13,279 nt of DNA from SIG510 sp045540975 (GTDB lineage Bacteria; Bacillota; Clostridia; Oscillospirales; JAAYXM01), in contig JAZQIE010000045.1 of NCBI GenBank assembly GCA_045540975.1, forward strand, positions 1 to 13,279, read 5' to 3'. The stretch's first letter is position 1. Each line of letters opens with the position of its first letter. Of the stretch, positions 1 to 5,672 are shown piece after piece. Under the pieces are notes generated by a model. It was not told where the DNA came from. It made no database searches and worked only from the letters and a program-made list of their open reading frames with translations. Both the position numbers and the translations under genes were made by a program.

Positions 1-142
1 GCTCCGGAATGGGGTCAACCACGGGGGTAACAACCGTTTCGGATGGGTCATCTGTCGGCGCTTTTTGACACGCGGTAAACAGCGACAAACAGAGAATGAT
101 TGCCAAAATGAGTGCGGGGATACGAAGCAGGTGCTTACGCAT
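1..142 (-). CDS. Putative lipoprotein, N-terminal fragment (cut by window edge)
   Basis: The first 47 codons of a minus-strand gene are visible; the rest lies beyond position 1. The start codon is at 142-140, with an AAGGAAG ribosome binding site about 8 bases upstream. The protein begins with a short basic n-region (MRKHLLR), then a hydrophobic core and the lipobox LFTAC with Cys at residue 25, so it should be cleaved by signal peptidase II, lipidated and anchored on the outer face of the membrane. The residues after the Cys are rich in Thr, Pro, Asp and Val (from KAPTDDPSE onward), the usual low-complexity tether of a Gram-positive lipoprotein. The functional domain is not visible, so no function can be given. 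It lies 26 bp downstream of the 130-residue gene and is probably co-transcribed with it. Confidence 0.8.
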   Translation of the reverse strand, partial: MRKHLLRIPALILAIILCLSLFTACQKAPTDDPSETVVTPVVDPIPE

Positions 143-168
143 GAAAGTCACTTCCTTTGTTTTTTTCT

Positions 169-561
169 TTATTCTACCATATTTTTTTCCTCATGAAAAG
201 ACAATTCTGCAATCAAAAGCAATCCTTTTTTGACTTTACTCTCCGATGCACGAAAATGAATATGTGTTTTCATGCGCCCCTCGGTTGAGAGAATTACATA
301 TCCGTTGTTTTGAATCCCTCGGACGCGCGTTGCGGGGATTTCAAATTCGTTTTGGTACAGTGCGCAGGAGGTACAAGAACAAAAAGACACCGAATAATAA
401 ATCACAAACAAGCCGCTTCCGAAAATGACCGAATTTCCGGACAACCAAGGCGGAAGGGGAAGCGATGTTGAAATTAATGAAGTTGAAAGATTTCCGTTTG
501 TGTCCGGCACAGACTCAAACGGGATCTCGTACAATACATATTGCGTCTCGGATTTTGACAT
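169..561 (-). CDS. Hypothetical protein with one hydrophobic segment, 130 aa
   Basis: I do not recognise this protein. The start at 561 is chosen over an upstream ATG at 591 because a clear GGAGG lies six bases before it; this gives MSKSETQYVLYEIPF as the N-terminus. Residues 1-40 are polar and rich in Ser, Thr and Pro. Residues 44-61 form a hydrophobic stretch that could cross the membrane once, followed by a Cys cluster (C61, C63, C66). The last 60 residues alternate like a small beta-rich domain (FEIPATRVRGI, then KTHIHFRAS) and end in a Lys-containing helix (KVKKGLLLIAELSF). This is loosely reminiscent of bacterial PH-like domains, but that is a guess. The gene is followed 26 bp later by the lipoprotein gene and reads away from the large plus-strand operon. 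That it is coding rests on the ribosome binding site, the length and its tight fit in a two-gene unit. Confidence 0.6.
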   Translation of the reverse strand: MSKSETQYVLYEIPFESVPDTNGNLSTSLISTSLPLPPWLSGNSVIFGSGLFVIYYSVSFCSCTSCALYQNEFEIPATRVRGIQNNGYVILSTEGRMKTHIHFRASESKVKKGLLLIAELSFHEEKNMVE

Positions 562-627
562 GTGAAACCTCCGATTCTGTTTATGCACCATCCTATGTAT
601 GCAAGAAAGAAAAAGTCACAAAAAATC

Positions 628-656
628 TTTTCATTTATAAAGAAATGTGATATAGT
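628..656 (+). promoter_or_regulatory. Candidate sigma-A-type promoter of the large operon
   Basis: A -35 element TTTTCA (628-633; four of six consensus bases) is followed after exactly 17 bases by TATAGT (651-656; five of six). TG at 648-649 gives an extended -10. Transcription would start near 663 and leave a leader of about 45 bases before the glycosyltransferase start at 707. This is the only convincing promoter upstream of the 14-gene plus-strand block. The match is seen in the sequence; activity is inferred. Confidence 0.6.
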
Positions 657-662
657 ATTTTG

Positions 663-682
663 TGTATGTCTGTTTGCATACA
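663..682 (+). promoter_or_regulatory. Operator-like dyad TGTATG-N8-CATACA at the predicted transcription start
   Basis: Two perfect six-base arms (663-668 and 677-682) are separated by eight bases, a spacing typical of dimeric helix-turn-helix operators. The dyad begins where transcription is expected to start, so bound protein would block initiation or promoter clearance. In RNA it would form only a weak hairpin at the 5' end. A third TGTATG lies at 596-601. Confidence 0.4.
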
Positions 683-706
683 AGCGCTATATTTGAGGTG
701 AGTTTT

Positions 707-1447
707 ATGGGAAATCGTGTTTCGGTTTTGGGAATCCCGTTTGATAATATGAGCATGGAAGAAGCGGTGGAAACCGTATATGCCATGCGCTTGGAAGAAA
801 AAAATCACCGTGTGGTCACTCCGAATGCGGAAATTGTGTATTTGGCGCGGACGGAAGAAAAACTGCGTGAAGTTTTGAAAACCTCTGATTTTGTCGCACC
901 GGACGGAATCGGAGTTGTTTACGGTGCGAAAATTTTGAAAACACCGCTCAAACAAAAGGTTGCGGGAATTGAGCTTGGCGAGCATCTTCTTGAAAAAGTC
1001 TCTCTTAGCGGAGAAGGCGTGTTCTTCCTTGGTGCAAAACCCGGGATTGCGCAGACCGCGGCGGAAAACCTCTGCAAAAAGTATCCGAGCTTGAATGTGG
1101 TTGGCACGCAAGACGGATATTTCAAAGATGTGGACGCGGTCATTGAAACTGTCAATGCGAGTGGCGCGGTGGTGCTGTTTGTGTGCCTTGGCGCTCCGAA
1201 GCAGGAATATTTTATGGCAGAGCATGGCGATAAGTTTACCTCGGTGAGAATCATGCTGGGGCTTGGCGGGTCGCTCGACGGATACGCGGGAGTTGCAAAA
1301 CGCGCCCCGAAATGGATGATTCGTTTGGGCCTTGAATGGCTCTATCGCTTATTGAAAGAGCCTCGGCGTATCGGGCGTATGATGGTGCTCCCGAAATTCA
1401 TGATTTGTGTCTTAAAAAACCGTAAAAAGGAAGTGGCGGAAAAATGA
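707..1447 (+). CDS. WecB/TagA/CpsF family glycosyltransferase (GT26)
   Basis: This 246-residue protein belongs to the TagA/WecG family, which transfers N-acetylmannosamine (TagA) or a related sugar from UDP to an undecaprenyl-linked GlcNAc at the cytoplasmic membrane during wall-polymer synthesis. Family motifs are all present: TPNAEIVYLA (38-47), PDGIGVVYG (from 65), LGAKPG, DGYF, LGAPKQE, GLGGSLDGYAG and the basic C-terminal stretch GLEWLYRLLKEPRR. T38 and D66 align with the proposed catalytic Thr/Asp pair of characterised TagA. The start at 707 is set by GAGGTG six bases upstream; an in-frame ATG at 662 would lie on the predicted transcription start and lacks a binding site. It is the first gene of the operon and overlaps thyX by four bases. 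No other teichoic acid genes are nearby, so the exact polymer and sugar cannot be assigned. Confidence 0.92.
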   Translation: MGNRVSVLGIPFDNMSMEEAVETVYAMRLEEKNHRVVTPNAEIVYLARTEEKLREVLKTSDFVAPDGIGVVYGAKILKTPLKQKVAGIELGEHLLEKVSLSGEGVFFLGAKPGIAQTAAENLCKKYPSLNVVGTQDGYFKDVDAVIETVNASGAVVLFVCLGAPKQEYFMAEHGDKFTSVRIMLGLGGSLDGYAGVAKRAPKWMIRLGLEWLYRLLKEPRRIGRMMVLPKFMICVLKNRKKEVAEK

Positions 1448-2205
1448 ATGTAACTTTGCTTTCTCATACCCCGAATCCCGAGCAGCTCATTGCTTGTGCG
1501 GCACGTTTGTGCTACAGTTCTGCGGATGTGCAGAGCGTTATGGACGGTTTAACTCCCGAGAAAACCGAGGAATTCATCCGCATGCTTTCCGATATGGGAC
1601 ACGAGAGTCCGTTTGAGCATGTTACCTTCACATTTGGAATCGAGGGGGTATCCCGCTCGCTTCTTGCGCAGATTACCCGTCACCGTATGGCATCGTTTAG
1701 CGTGAAATCTCAGCGCTATGTGAAGGAGTTTGAATTTTCTTACGTCACTCCGCCCGAAATCGCAAAGATTCCGGAGGCTTGTGAGATTTATCAGCGTGCA
1801 ATGGAGCAGGATCGCTTGCAGTACGAACAACTGGAAGCCATTCTGTTTGCGCAGCATAAAGAACGTTTGATGGCGGAAGGGAAAGACGAGAAAACCGCAA
1901 TCAAACTGGCGGAAAAATCCGCAATAGAGGATGCACGGTATGTGCTTCCGAATGCTTGCGAAACACAAATGATGGTGACAATGAATGTTCGTTCGCTTTG
2001 GAATTTCTTCCGTCTGCGTTGCTGCAGCCGTGCGCAATGGGAAATTCGCGATTTGGCGGAGCGTATGCTCATGCTTTGCAAAGAGGTCGCACCGTCTCTC
2101 TTCCGAAAGGCCGGTCCCGGCTGTGTTTCCGGTCCGTGTCCGGAAGGGAAAATGAGCTGTGGAAAAGCAAAAGAAATGAAAGAAAAGTATGGGGCGGTAC
2201 GATGA
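1444..2205 (+). CDS. thyX: FAD-dependent thymidylate synthase ThyX
   Basis: ThyX makes dTMP from dUMP with methylene-THF as carbon donor and reduced FAD as electron carrier, leaving THF rather than DHF. The 253-residue protein shows the ThyX signature RHRMASFSVKSQRY (79-92), the upstream GHESPFEH segment (52-59) and the C-terminal active-site region NVRSLWNFFRLR. After the core fold there is a tail with three cysteines (C227, C232, C239) in the pattern GPGCVSGPCPEGKMSCG. I recall similar tails in other clostridial ThyX proteins but know no proven role; a metal site or redox switch is conceivable. The ATG overlaps the stop of the glycosyltransferase (ATGA), and its own stop overlaps the thymidylate kinase start in the same way. 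Synthase and kinase for consecutive steps are therefore translationally coupled. Confidence 0.97.
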   Translation: MNVTLLSHTPNPEQLIACAARLCYSSADVQSVMDGLTPEKTEEFIRMLSDMGHESPFEHVTFTFGIEGVSRSLLAQITRHRMASFSVKSQRYVKEFEFSYVTPPEIAKIPEACEIYQRAMEQDRLQYEQLEAILFAQHKERLMAEGKDEKTAIKLAEKSAIEDARYVLPNACETQMMVTMNVRSLWNFFRLRCCSRAQWEIRDLAERMLMLCKEVAPSLFRKAGPGCVSGPCPEGKMSCGKAKEMKEKYGAVR

Positions 2206-2870
2206 AGGGCAAACTGATTATATTGGAGGGGACCGATGCCTCCGGAAAATCCACACAGTTTCGAAAGTTGACCGAGCGCCTTACCGCCGATGGGATTGTA
2301 TTTAAAACGGTGACATTTCCGCGATATCAGGAAGATTCTTCCGTTCTTGTACGGATGTATCTGGGCGGAGAATTCGGCTCAAATCCCAACGATGTGAATG
2401 CATATATGGCATCTACCTTTTTTGCGGTGGACCGTTGCGCTTCCTATCTGAAGGATTGGCGCGACTATTACGAAAACGGTGGAATTTTGGTGCTCGACCG
2501 TTACACAACCTCCAATGCGGTGCATCAAGCATCCAAAATGGAAGCGGGTGAACGTGAGAAGTTCATCAAATGGCTGTTTCATTTTGAATATGAATTGCTT
2601 GGACTTCCTGCACCGGATGCGGTTTTCCTGTTGGATATGCCGATTGAACAGAGTGCAAAGCTGATGCAGAATCGCGAAGGAAAGACCTGCGATATCCATG
2701 AGTTGGACCTTGCATATTTGCAAGAATGCCGCGACACCGCGTCTCTGGTCGCGAAGCTTTACGGCTGGGAGAAGATTCCATGCACCGAAAACGGAGAACT
2801 CCGCACGATTGAGGCGATTCATGAAGAACTCTATCAAAGAGTTTTGAGGAGGATTCAAAATGGAGTTTGA
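2202..2870 (+). CDS. tmk: Thymidylate kinase (dTMP kinase)
   Basis: Phosphorylates dTMP to dTDP with ATP, the step directly after ThyX. The 222-residue protein has the P-loop GTDASGKST (10-18), the substrate motif FPRY (39-42) and the DR pair of the dTMP kinase signature in VLDRYTTSN (from residue 97). The LID region reads NREGKTCDIHELD rather than the usual Arg-rich bacterial LID, so this may be a divergent subgroup; many Clostridia carry a second tmk near holB. The start at 2202 gives the classic ATGA overlap with thyX and the expected N-terminus MKGKLIILEG. A longer reading from 1956 is open but would lie inside thyX and add unrelated sequence. The 3' end overlaps the DUF2156 gene by 11 bases. 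Confidence 0.93.
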   Translation: MKGKLIILEGTDASGKSTQFRKLTERLTADGIVFKTVTFPRYQEDSSVLVRMYLGGEFGSNPNDVNAYMASTFFAVDRCASYLKDWRDYYENGGILVLDRYTTSNAVHQASKMEAGEREKFIKWLFHFEYELLGLPAPDAVFLLDMPIEQSAKLMQNREGKTCDIHELDLAYLQECRDTASLVAKLYGWEKIPCTENGELRTIEAIHEELYQRVLRRIQNGV

Positions 2871-3753
2871 GCTGATTTCACTCAAACATCAAAAAGAAGC
2901 ACAAAAATGCCTGTGTTCCACACCGTATTGGTTGAGTGAAGCAAGCTTCACCAGTTTGTATTTGTGGGCAGAGGTTTATCACACCGAAGTGGCGTTTCAG
3001 GATGACTTGCTGTTTGTTCGCACCGGTCATCCCGGGGACAAGGCATATCTGTTTCCGATGGGACACGGTGACCTGAAACACGGCTTAGACCTCATCCGTG
3101 AAGATGCCGCAAAGAACGGGATTACTCCAAAACTCATTGCGGTCACCGACCACATGAGAGAACGTTTGGAATCCATTGTTCCGAATACATTTGACTACAC
3201 CCCGATTCGAAATAATTTTGACTATATCTACGATACCGAAGAACTTGCAACACTTCCGGGAAAAAAGTTCCATCAAAAACGCAATCACGTCAACCGTTTT
3301 ATGAAGGAATACGAAGGCAGATTCTCCTATGAGTCCATTACGGAAGAAAATCTCGGAGAGGTAATCGCGTTTCAGCAGAAGTGGTTGGAGCAGAACAGTG
3401 TGGGTGAGAAAGCGGAAGGTGTTTTGCGCGAAGCGGAAGTTTTAAAGCGTCTGTTTGACAATTATTTTGTGCTAAACCCGATTGGCGGTCTGCTTCGGAT
3501 AGACGGGCAGGTTGCGGCGTACTCTGTCGGCACCCGCTTGTGTCGGTATACCGCGCTGGTGCAGGTGGAAAAAGGCGATATCAATTATCACGGGATTTAT
3601 CAGATGATGAATCAGCAGTTTGTTCTGCATCATTTCATGGATGCGCTATATATCAACCGCGAGGATGACACGGGTGCGGAAGGCTTACGCCGTGCAAAGC
3701 TTTCTTATCAGCCGAAATTTTTACTGCGAAAGTATGTGGCACAATGGAAATAA
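2860..3753 (+). CDS. DUF2156 protein (phosphatidylglycerol lysyltransferase C-terminal-like)
   Basis: This 297-residue soluble protein resembles DUF2156/LPG_synthase_C proteins, which have a doubled GNAT-like fold. The domain is related to the catalytic half of MprF, which transfers aminoacyl groups from tRNA to lipid, and to FemX-type peptide transferases. The N-terminal half contains PYWLSEASFTSLYLW and the segment GKKFHQKRNHVNRF, typical of the family. The C-terminal half has GGLLRIDGQVAAYSVG and NREDDTGAEGLRRAKLSY, the region expected to bind the donor. No membrane segments are visible, unlike full MprF. GAGGAGG lies six bases before the ATG, which is inside the end of tmk. Its 3' end overlaps the next acetyltransferase-like gene by 10 bases. 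The substrate is unknown; the family call is from motif memory. Confidence 0.8.
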   Translation: MEFELISLKHQKEAQKCLCSTPYWLSEASFTSLYLWAEVYHTEVAFQDDLLFVRTGHPGDKAYLFPMGHGDLKHGLDLIREDAAKNGITPKLIAVTDHMRERLESIVPNTFDYTPIRNNFDYIYDTEELATLPGKKFHQKRNHVNRFMKEYEGRFSYESITEENLGEVIAFQQKWLEQNSVGEKAEGVLREAEVLKRLFDNYFVLNPIGGLLRIDGQVAAYSVGTRLCRYTALVQVEKGDINYHGIYQMMNQQFVLHHFMDALYINREDDTGAEGLRRAKLSYQPKFLLRKYVAQWK

Positions 3754-4565
3754 GAGTCGGAAGCCCTTGTGATTTAGAAGCCGTTCGGAAAATCTGGGCG
3801 CATTGTTTTGGCGACGATTCGTTTGCCGATTGGTTTTTTAGTCGCCTTTATGACCCAATGCATTTACGCGTACTCACGGTTGACGGTGTTGTGGTTTCGA
3901 TGGCGTTTTGCTATCCGAAGGAGATTGTATCCGGTGTGGTGCGTTACCAAGCTTGGTATCTTTATGGGATTGGAACAAATCCCTCCGCACGCGGGAAAGG
4001 TTATGCCCGTGATTTGATTGAGTCCTGCATTGCGGAAGCAAGTGCGCAGGGGATTGATTTTTGCTTTTTGATTCCCGCGGAAGAAAGTTTGTTTTCTTAT
4101 TACAAACGGCTTGGATTCTCTATGGTTTGGACAAGAAACAGCATTTCTTGTGATGCTTCCGAGTCACAACTGCAACTTGAAACACGAGCGGTAATCCCCG
4201 ACGATATCCCGAATTTGAATCGGTTTTATGAAGAGGCATTTCCGTCACGCGTTTGCAGAAACAGCAATGATTGGGCTTTGATTGTGGAAGAGTTTCGACT
4301 TTCGCAAGGAGATGCGGTGCTGTTATATGAAAACAACCATCCAATCGGATACGCGTTGTTCTATGAAAAAGATGCTGTTTTGCATATTCGAGAGCTTGCT
4401 GTTTGCCGTGGGATGAGTCAGAGTGAGGTATGTCATGCACTTTGCAAAACAAAACACTGGGAATTGTCGGATTATGGGACAGAACACCCGTTTGCGATGG
4501 CGTATCCGTTATCAAAACATGCGATGATTCAAGACAATATTTATTGCGATTTACTTTATAATTAG
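3744..4565 (+). CDS. GNAT family N-acetyltransferase, two-domain
   Basis: The 273-residue protein starts with a GNAT acetyltransferase domain. Motif A, which binds the acetyl-CoA pyrophosphate, is GIGTNPSARGKGYARDLI with the R-G-K-G-Y-A turn, and the second half of the domain contains SLFSYYKRLGF. After about residue 135 a second, weaker GNAT-like half follows (ETRAVIPDDIPNLNRFYEEAF, then IGYALFYEKDAVLHIRELAV), so it may be a duplicated GNAT in which the C-terminal copy has lost motif A. The substrate cannot be read from the sequence. The start overlaps the DUF2156 gene by 10 bases and has no strong ribosome binding site, which suggests translation by coupling. The 3' part is more AT-rich than neighbouring genes. 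The product ends 12 bp before the DJ-1 gene. Confidence 0.85.
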   Translation: MEIRVGSPCDLEAVRKIWAHCFGDDSFADWFFSRLYDPMHLRVLTVDGVVVSMAFCYPKEIVSGVVRYQAWYLYGIGTNPSARGKGYARDLIESCIAEASAQGIDFCFLIPAEESLFSYYKRLGFSMVWTRNSISCDASESQLQLETRAVIPDDIPNLNRFYEEAFPSRVCRNSNDWALIVEEFRLSQGDAVLLYENNHPIGYALFYEKDAVLHIRELAVCRGMSQSEVCHALCKTKHWELSDYGTEHPFAMAYPLSKHAMIQDNIYCDLLYN

Positions 4566-4577
4566 GAGGGGATTTTT

Positions 4578-5111
4578 GTGGTTTATACACTTGTTGCAAC
4601 CGGCTTTGAAGAAAGCGAATTGATTGTTCCCGTTGATTTGCTCATTCGCGGCGGCGCACAGGTCAAATTGGTTGGCATTGGCGGAGAGAATGTTTGCGGC
4701 GCGCATGGCATTTCGGTTTCTGCGGATTGTACCATTGACGAAGTCTCTCTTGATGATATGGAACTGTTGTTTTTACCGGGCGGACAACCCGGTGTCAACA
4801 ATTTGTGGGCGGAGCAAGCGGTAAAGGACTTGGTGCTTGCGGCGGCAGAGCGAAACATTCCGATTGCAGCAATCTGCGCCGCGCCCATGATTCTCGGTCG
4901 CCTCGGACTTTTAGAGGGCAAGCGTGCGACTTGTTATCCCGGCTGCGAAGGGGATTTGTTTGGTGCAAAACTCACCGAAACCGCGGTTGCCGCAGATGGC
5001 AGCATCGTGACCGGAAAAGCGGCGGGCGCGGCGTTTGAATTTGCGGGCACACTGCTCAAACTCCTCGGTTTGGATGCAAGCCGTGTGTTGGGGTCCGTGT
5101 ATTATGGATAA
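4578..5111 (+). CDS. DJ-1/PfpI family protein
   Basis: The 177-residue protein is a single DJ-1/PfpI domain of the DJ-1 subfamily. Members include deglycase/glyoxalase III-type enzymes and stress proteins; the true activity is debated and cannot be set here. The nucleophile-elbow cysteine is C100 in IAAICAAP, and E12 in GFEESE fits the conserved acidic residue that polarises it. PGGQPGVNNL (67-76) is also characteristic. Translation starts at GTG (4578), chosen because AGGAGGGG (4564-4571) is six bases upstream and the protein then begins directly at the first beta strand. The gene follows the GNAT gene after 12 bases and overlaps the cyclo-ligase gene by eight. I recall this protein beside one-carbon or thiamine genes in other Firmicutes, but nothing here proves a link. 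Confidence 0.92.
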   Translation: MVYTLVATGFEESELIVPVDLLIRGGAQVKLVGIGGENVCGAHGISVSADCTIDEVSLDDMELLFLPGGQPGVNNLWAEQAVKDLVLAAAERNIPIAAICAAPMILGRLGLLEGKRATCYPGCEGDLFGAKLTETAVAADGSIVTGKAAGAAFEFAGTLLKLLGLDASRVLGSVYYG

Positions 5112-5658
5112 AAAAGCATTTCGCAAGTGGCTGAAGGCAAGGCATGAGGATGCAAACCCTGCGGCTGATGCGGTGATTGTGCAGAGATTTCTTTGGCGCG
5201 CGGAATATAAGAATGCAAAATGCATCCTATTCTACCTCAGCATCGGCTATGAGGTGGATACATATCAACTCATCAAGCAAGCACTCTCGGACGGAAAGCG
5301 AGTTTGTGTGCCGCGGTGCTATGAAAACGGGATTATGGATGCGGTGGAGATCGTATCTCTCAACGCGTTGAAACCGGGGATGTACGGAATTTTAGAGCCC
5401 GATGCAACCGCACCTGCAATTTATCCGAATGACTTGGATTTGATTTTGGTGCCGGGGATGGCATTTGACCGCGAAAGAAACCGTTTGGGTCGCGGGGCGG
5501 GGTATTATGACCGCTATTTGGAACAAACAAAGCGCGCGGCTACAATCGGCGTGTGCAGAAGTTCACGCTTGTTTGATGCGATTCCCTATGAACCGCATGA
5601 CAGAAAAGTCGATGTTCTCATTACCGAACTTGAGGTAATTGAATCAACCACGTGTTAG
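5104..5658 (+). CDS. 5-formyltetrahydrofolate cyclo-ligase
   Basis: This enzyme (MTHFS, YqgN/YgfA family) uses ATP to turn 5-formyl-THF into 5,10-methenyl-THF, returning a stored folate to the active one-carbon pool. The 184-residue length fits the family. The signature FDRERNRLGRGAGYYDRYL (121-139) carries the nucleotide and folate-binding residues, preceded by LILVPGMA; SIGYEVDT (46-53) and YEPHDRKVDVLITE near the C-terminus are also typical. The ATG at 5104 overlaps the end of the DJ-1 gene by eight bases and gives the expected short N-terminal helix; an upstream ATG at 5035 would add 23 unrelated residues. Its location in the same operon as thyX fits supply of methylene-THF for dTMP synthesis, which is inference. 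Confidence 0.95.
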   Translation: MDKKAFRKWLKARHEDANPAADAVIVQRFLWRAEYKNAKCILFYLSIGYEVDTYQLIKQALSDGKRVCVPRCYENGIMDAVEIVSLNALKPGMYGILEPDATAPAIYPNDLDLILVPGMAFDRERNRLGRGAGYYDRYLEQTKRAATIGVCRSSRLFDAIPYEPHDRKVDVLITELEVIESTTC

Positions 5659-5672
5659 AAAGGTGGATTTCT

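Larger units (their letters stand above)
596..682. repeat. Perfect 9-bp inverted repeat flanking the promoter
   Basis: TGTATGCAA at 596-604 is the exact reverse complement of TTGCATACA at 674-682, with 69 bases between. The pair brackets the plus-strand promoter in the divergent intergenic region. The outer six bases are also shared with the TGTATG at 663-668. It could hold spaced operators for a regulator acting on one or both operons; no regulator is identified. Confidence 0.5.

Noticed and set aside
594..639. Promoter for the minus-strand operon
   Set aside because: TTGTGA (complement of 616-621) has only a three-of-six -10 (TACATA, complement of 594-599) at 16 bases, and TATAAA (complement of 634-639) has no -35. 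A promoter must exist, but I cannot place it with confidence.
246..650. Two short plus-strand open frames opposite the 130-residue gene
   Set aside because: Both lack a ribosome binding site and look non-protein-like, while the minus-strand frame has GGAGG at proper spacing and forms a unit with the lipoprotein gene.
562..706. Riboswitch, T-box or RNA gene in the intergenic region
   Set aside because: The expected leader is only about 45 bases, with no long stems, no T-box sequence and no terminator with a U run.
1956..2201. N-terminal extension of thymidylate kinase
   Set aside because: The extra 82 residues are out-of-frame thyX sequence; the ATG at 2202 gives the natural start of a dTMP kinase.
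4557..4562. Perfect TATAAT before the DJ-1 gene
   Set aside because: No acceptable -35 element lies 16-18 bases upstream, there is no TG extension, and transcription would begin inside the ribosome binding site of the gene. It also encodes the last codons of the GNAT protein.
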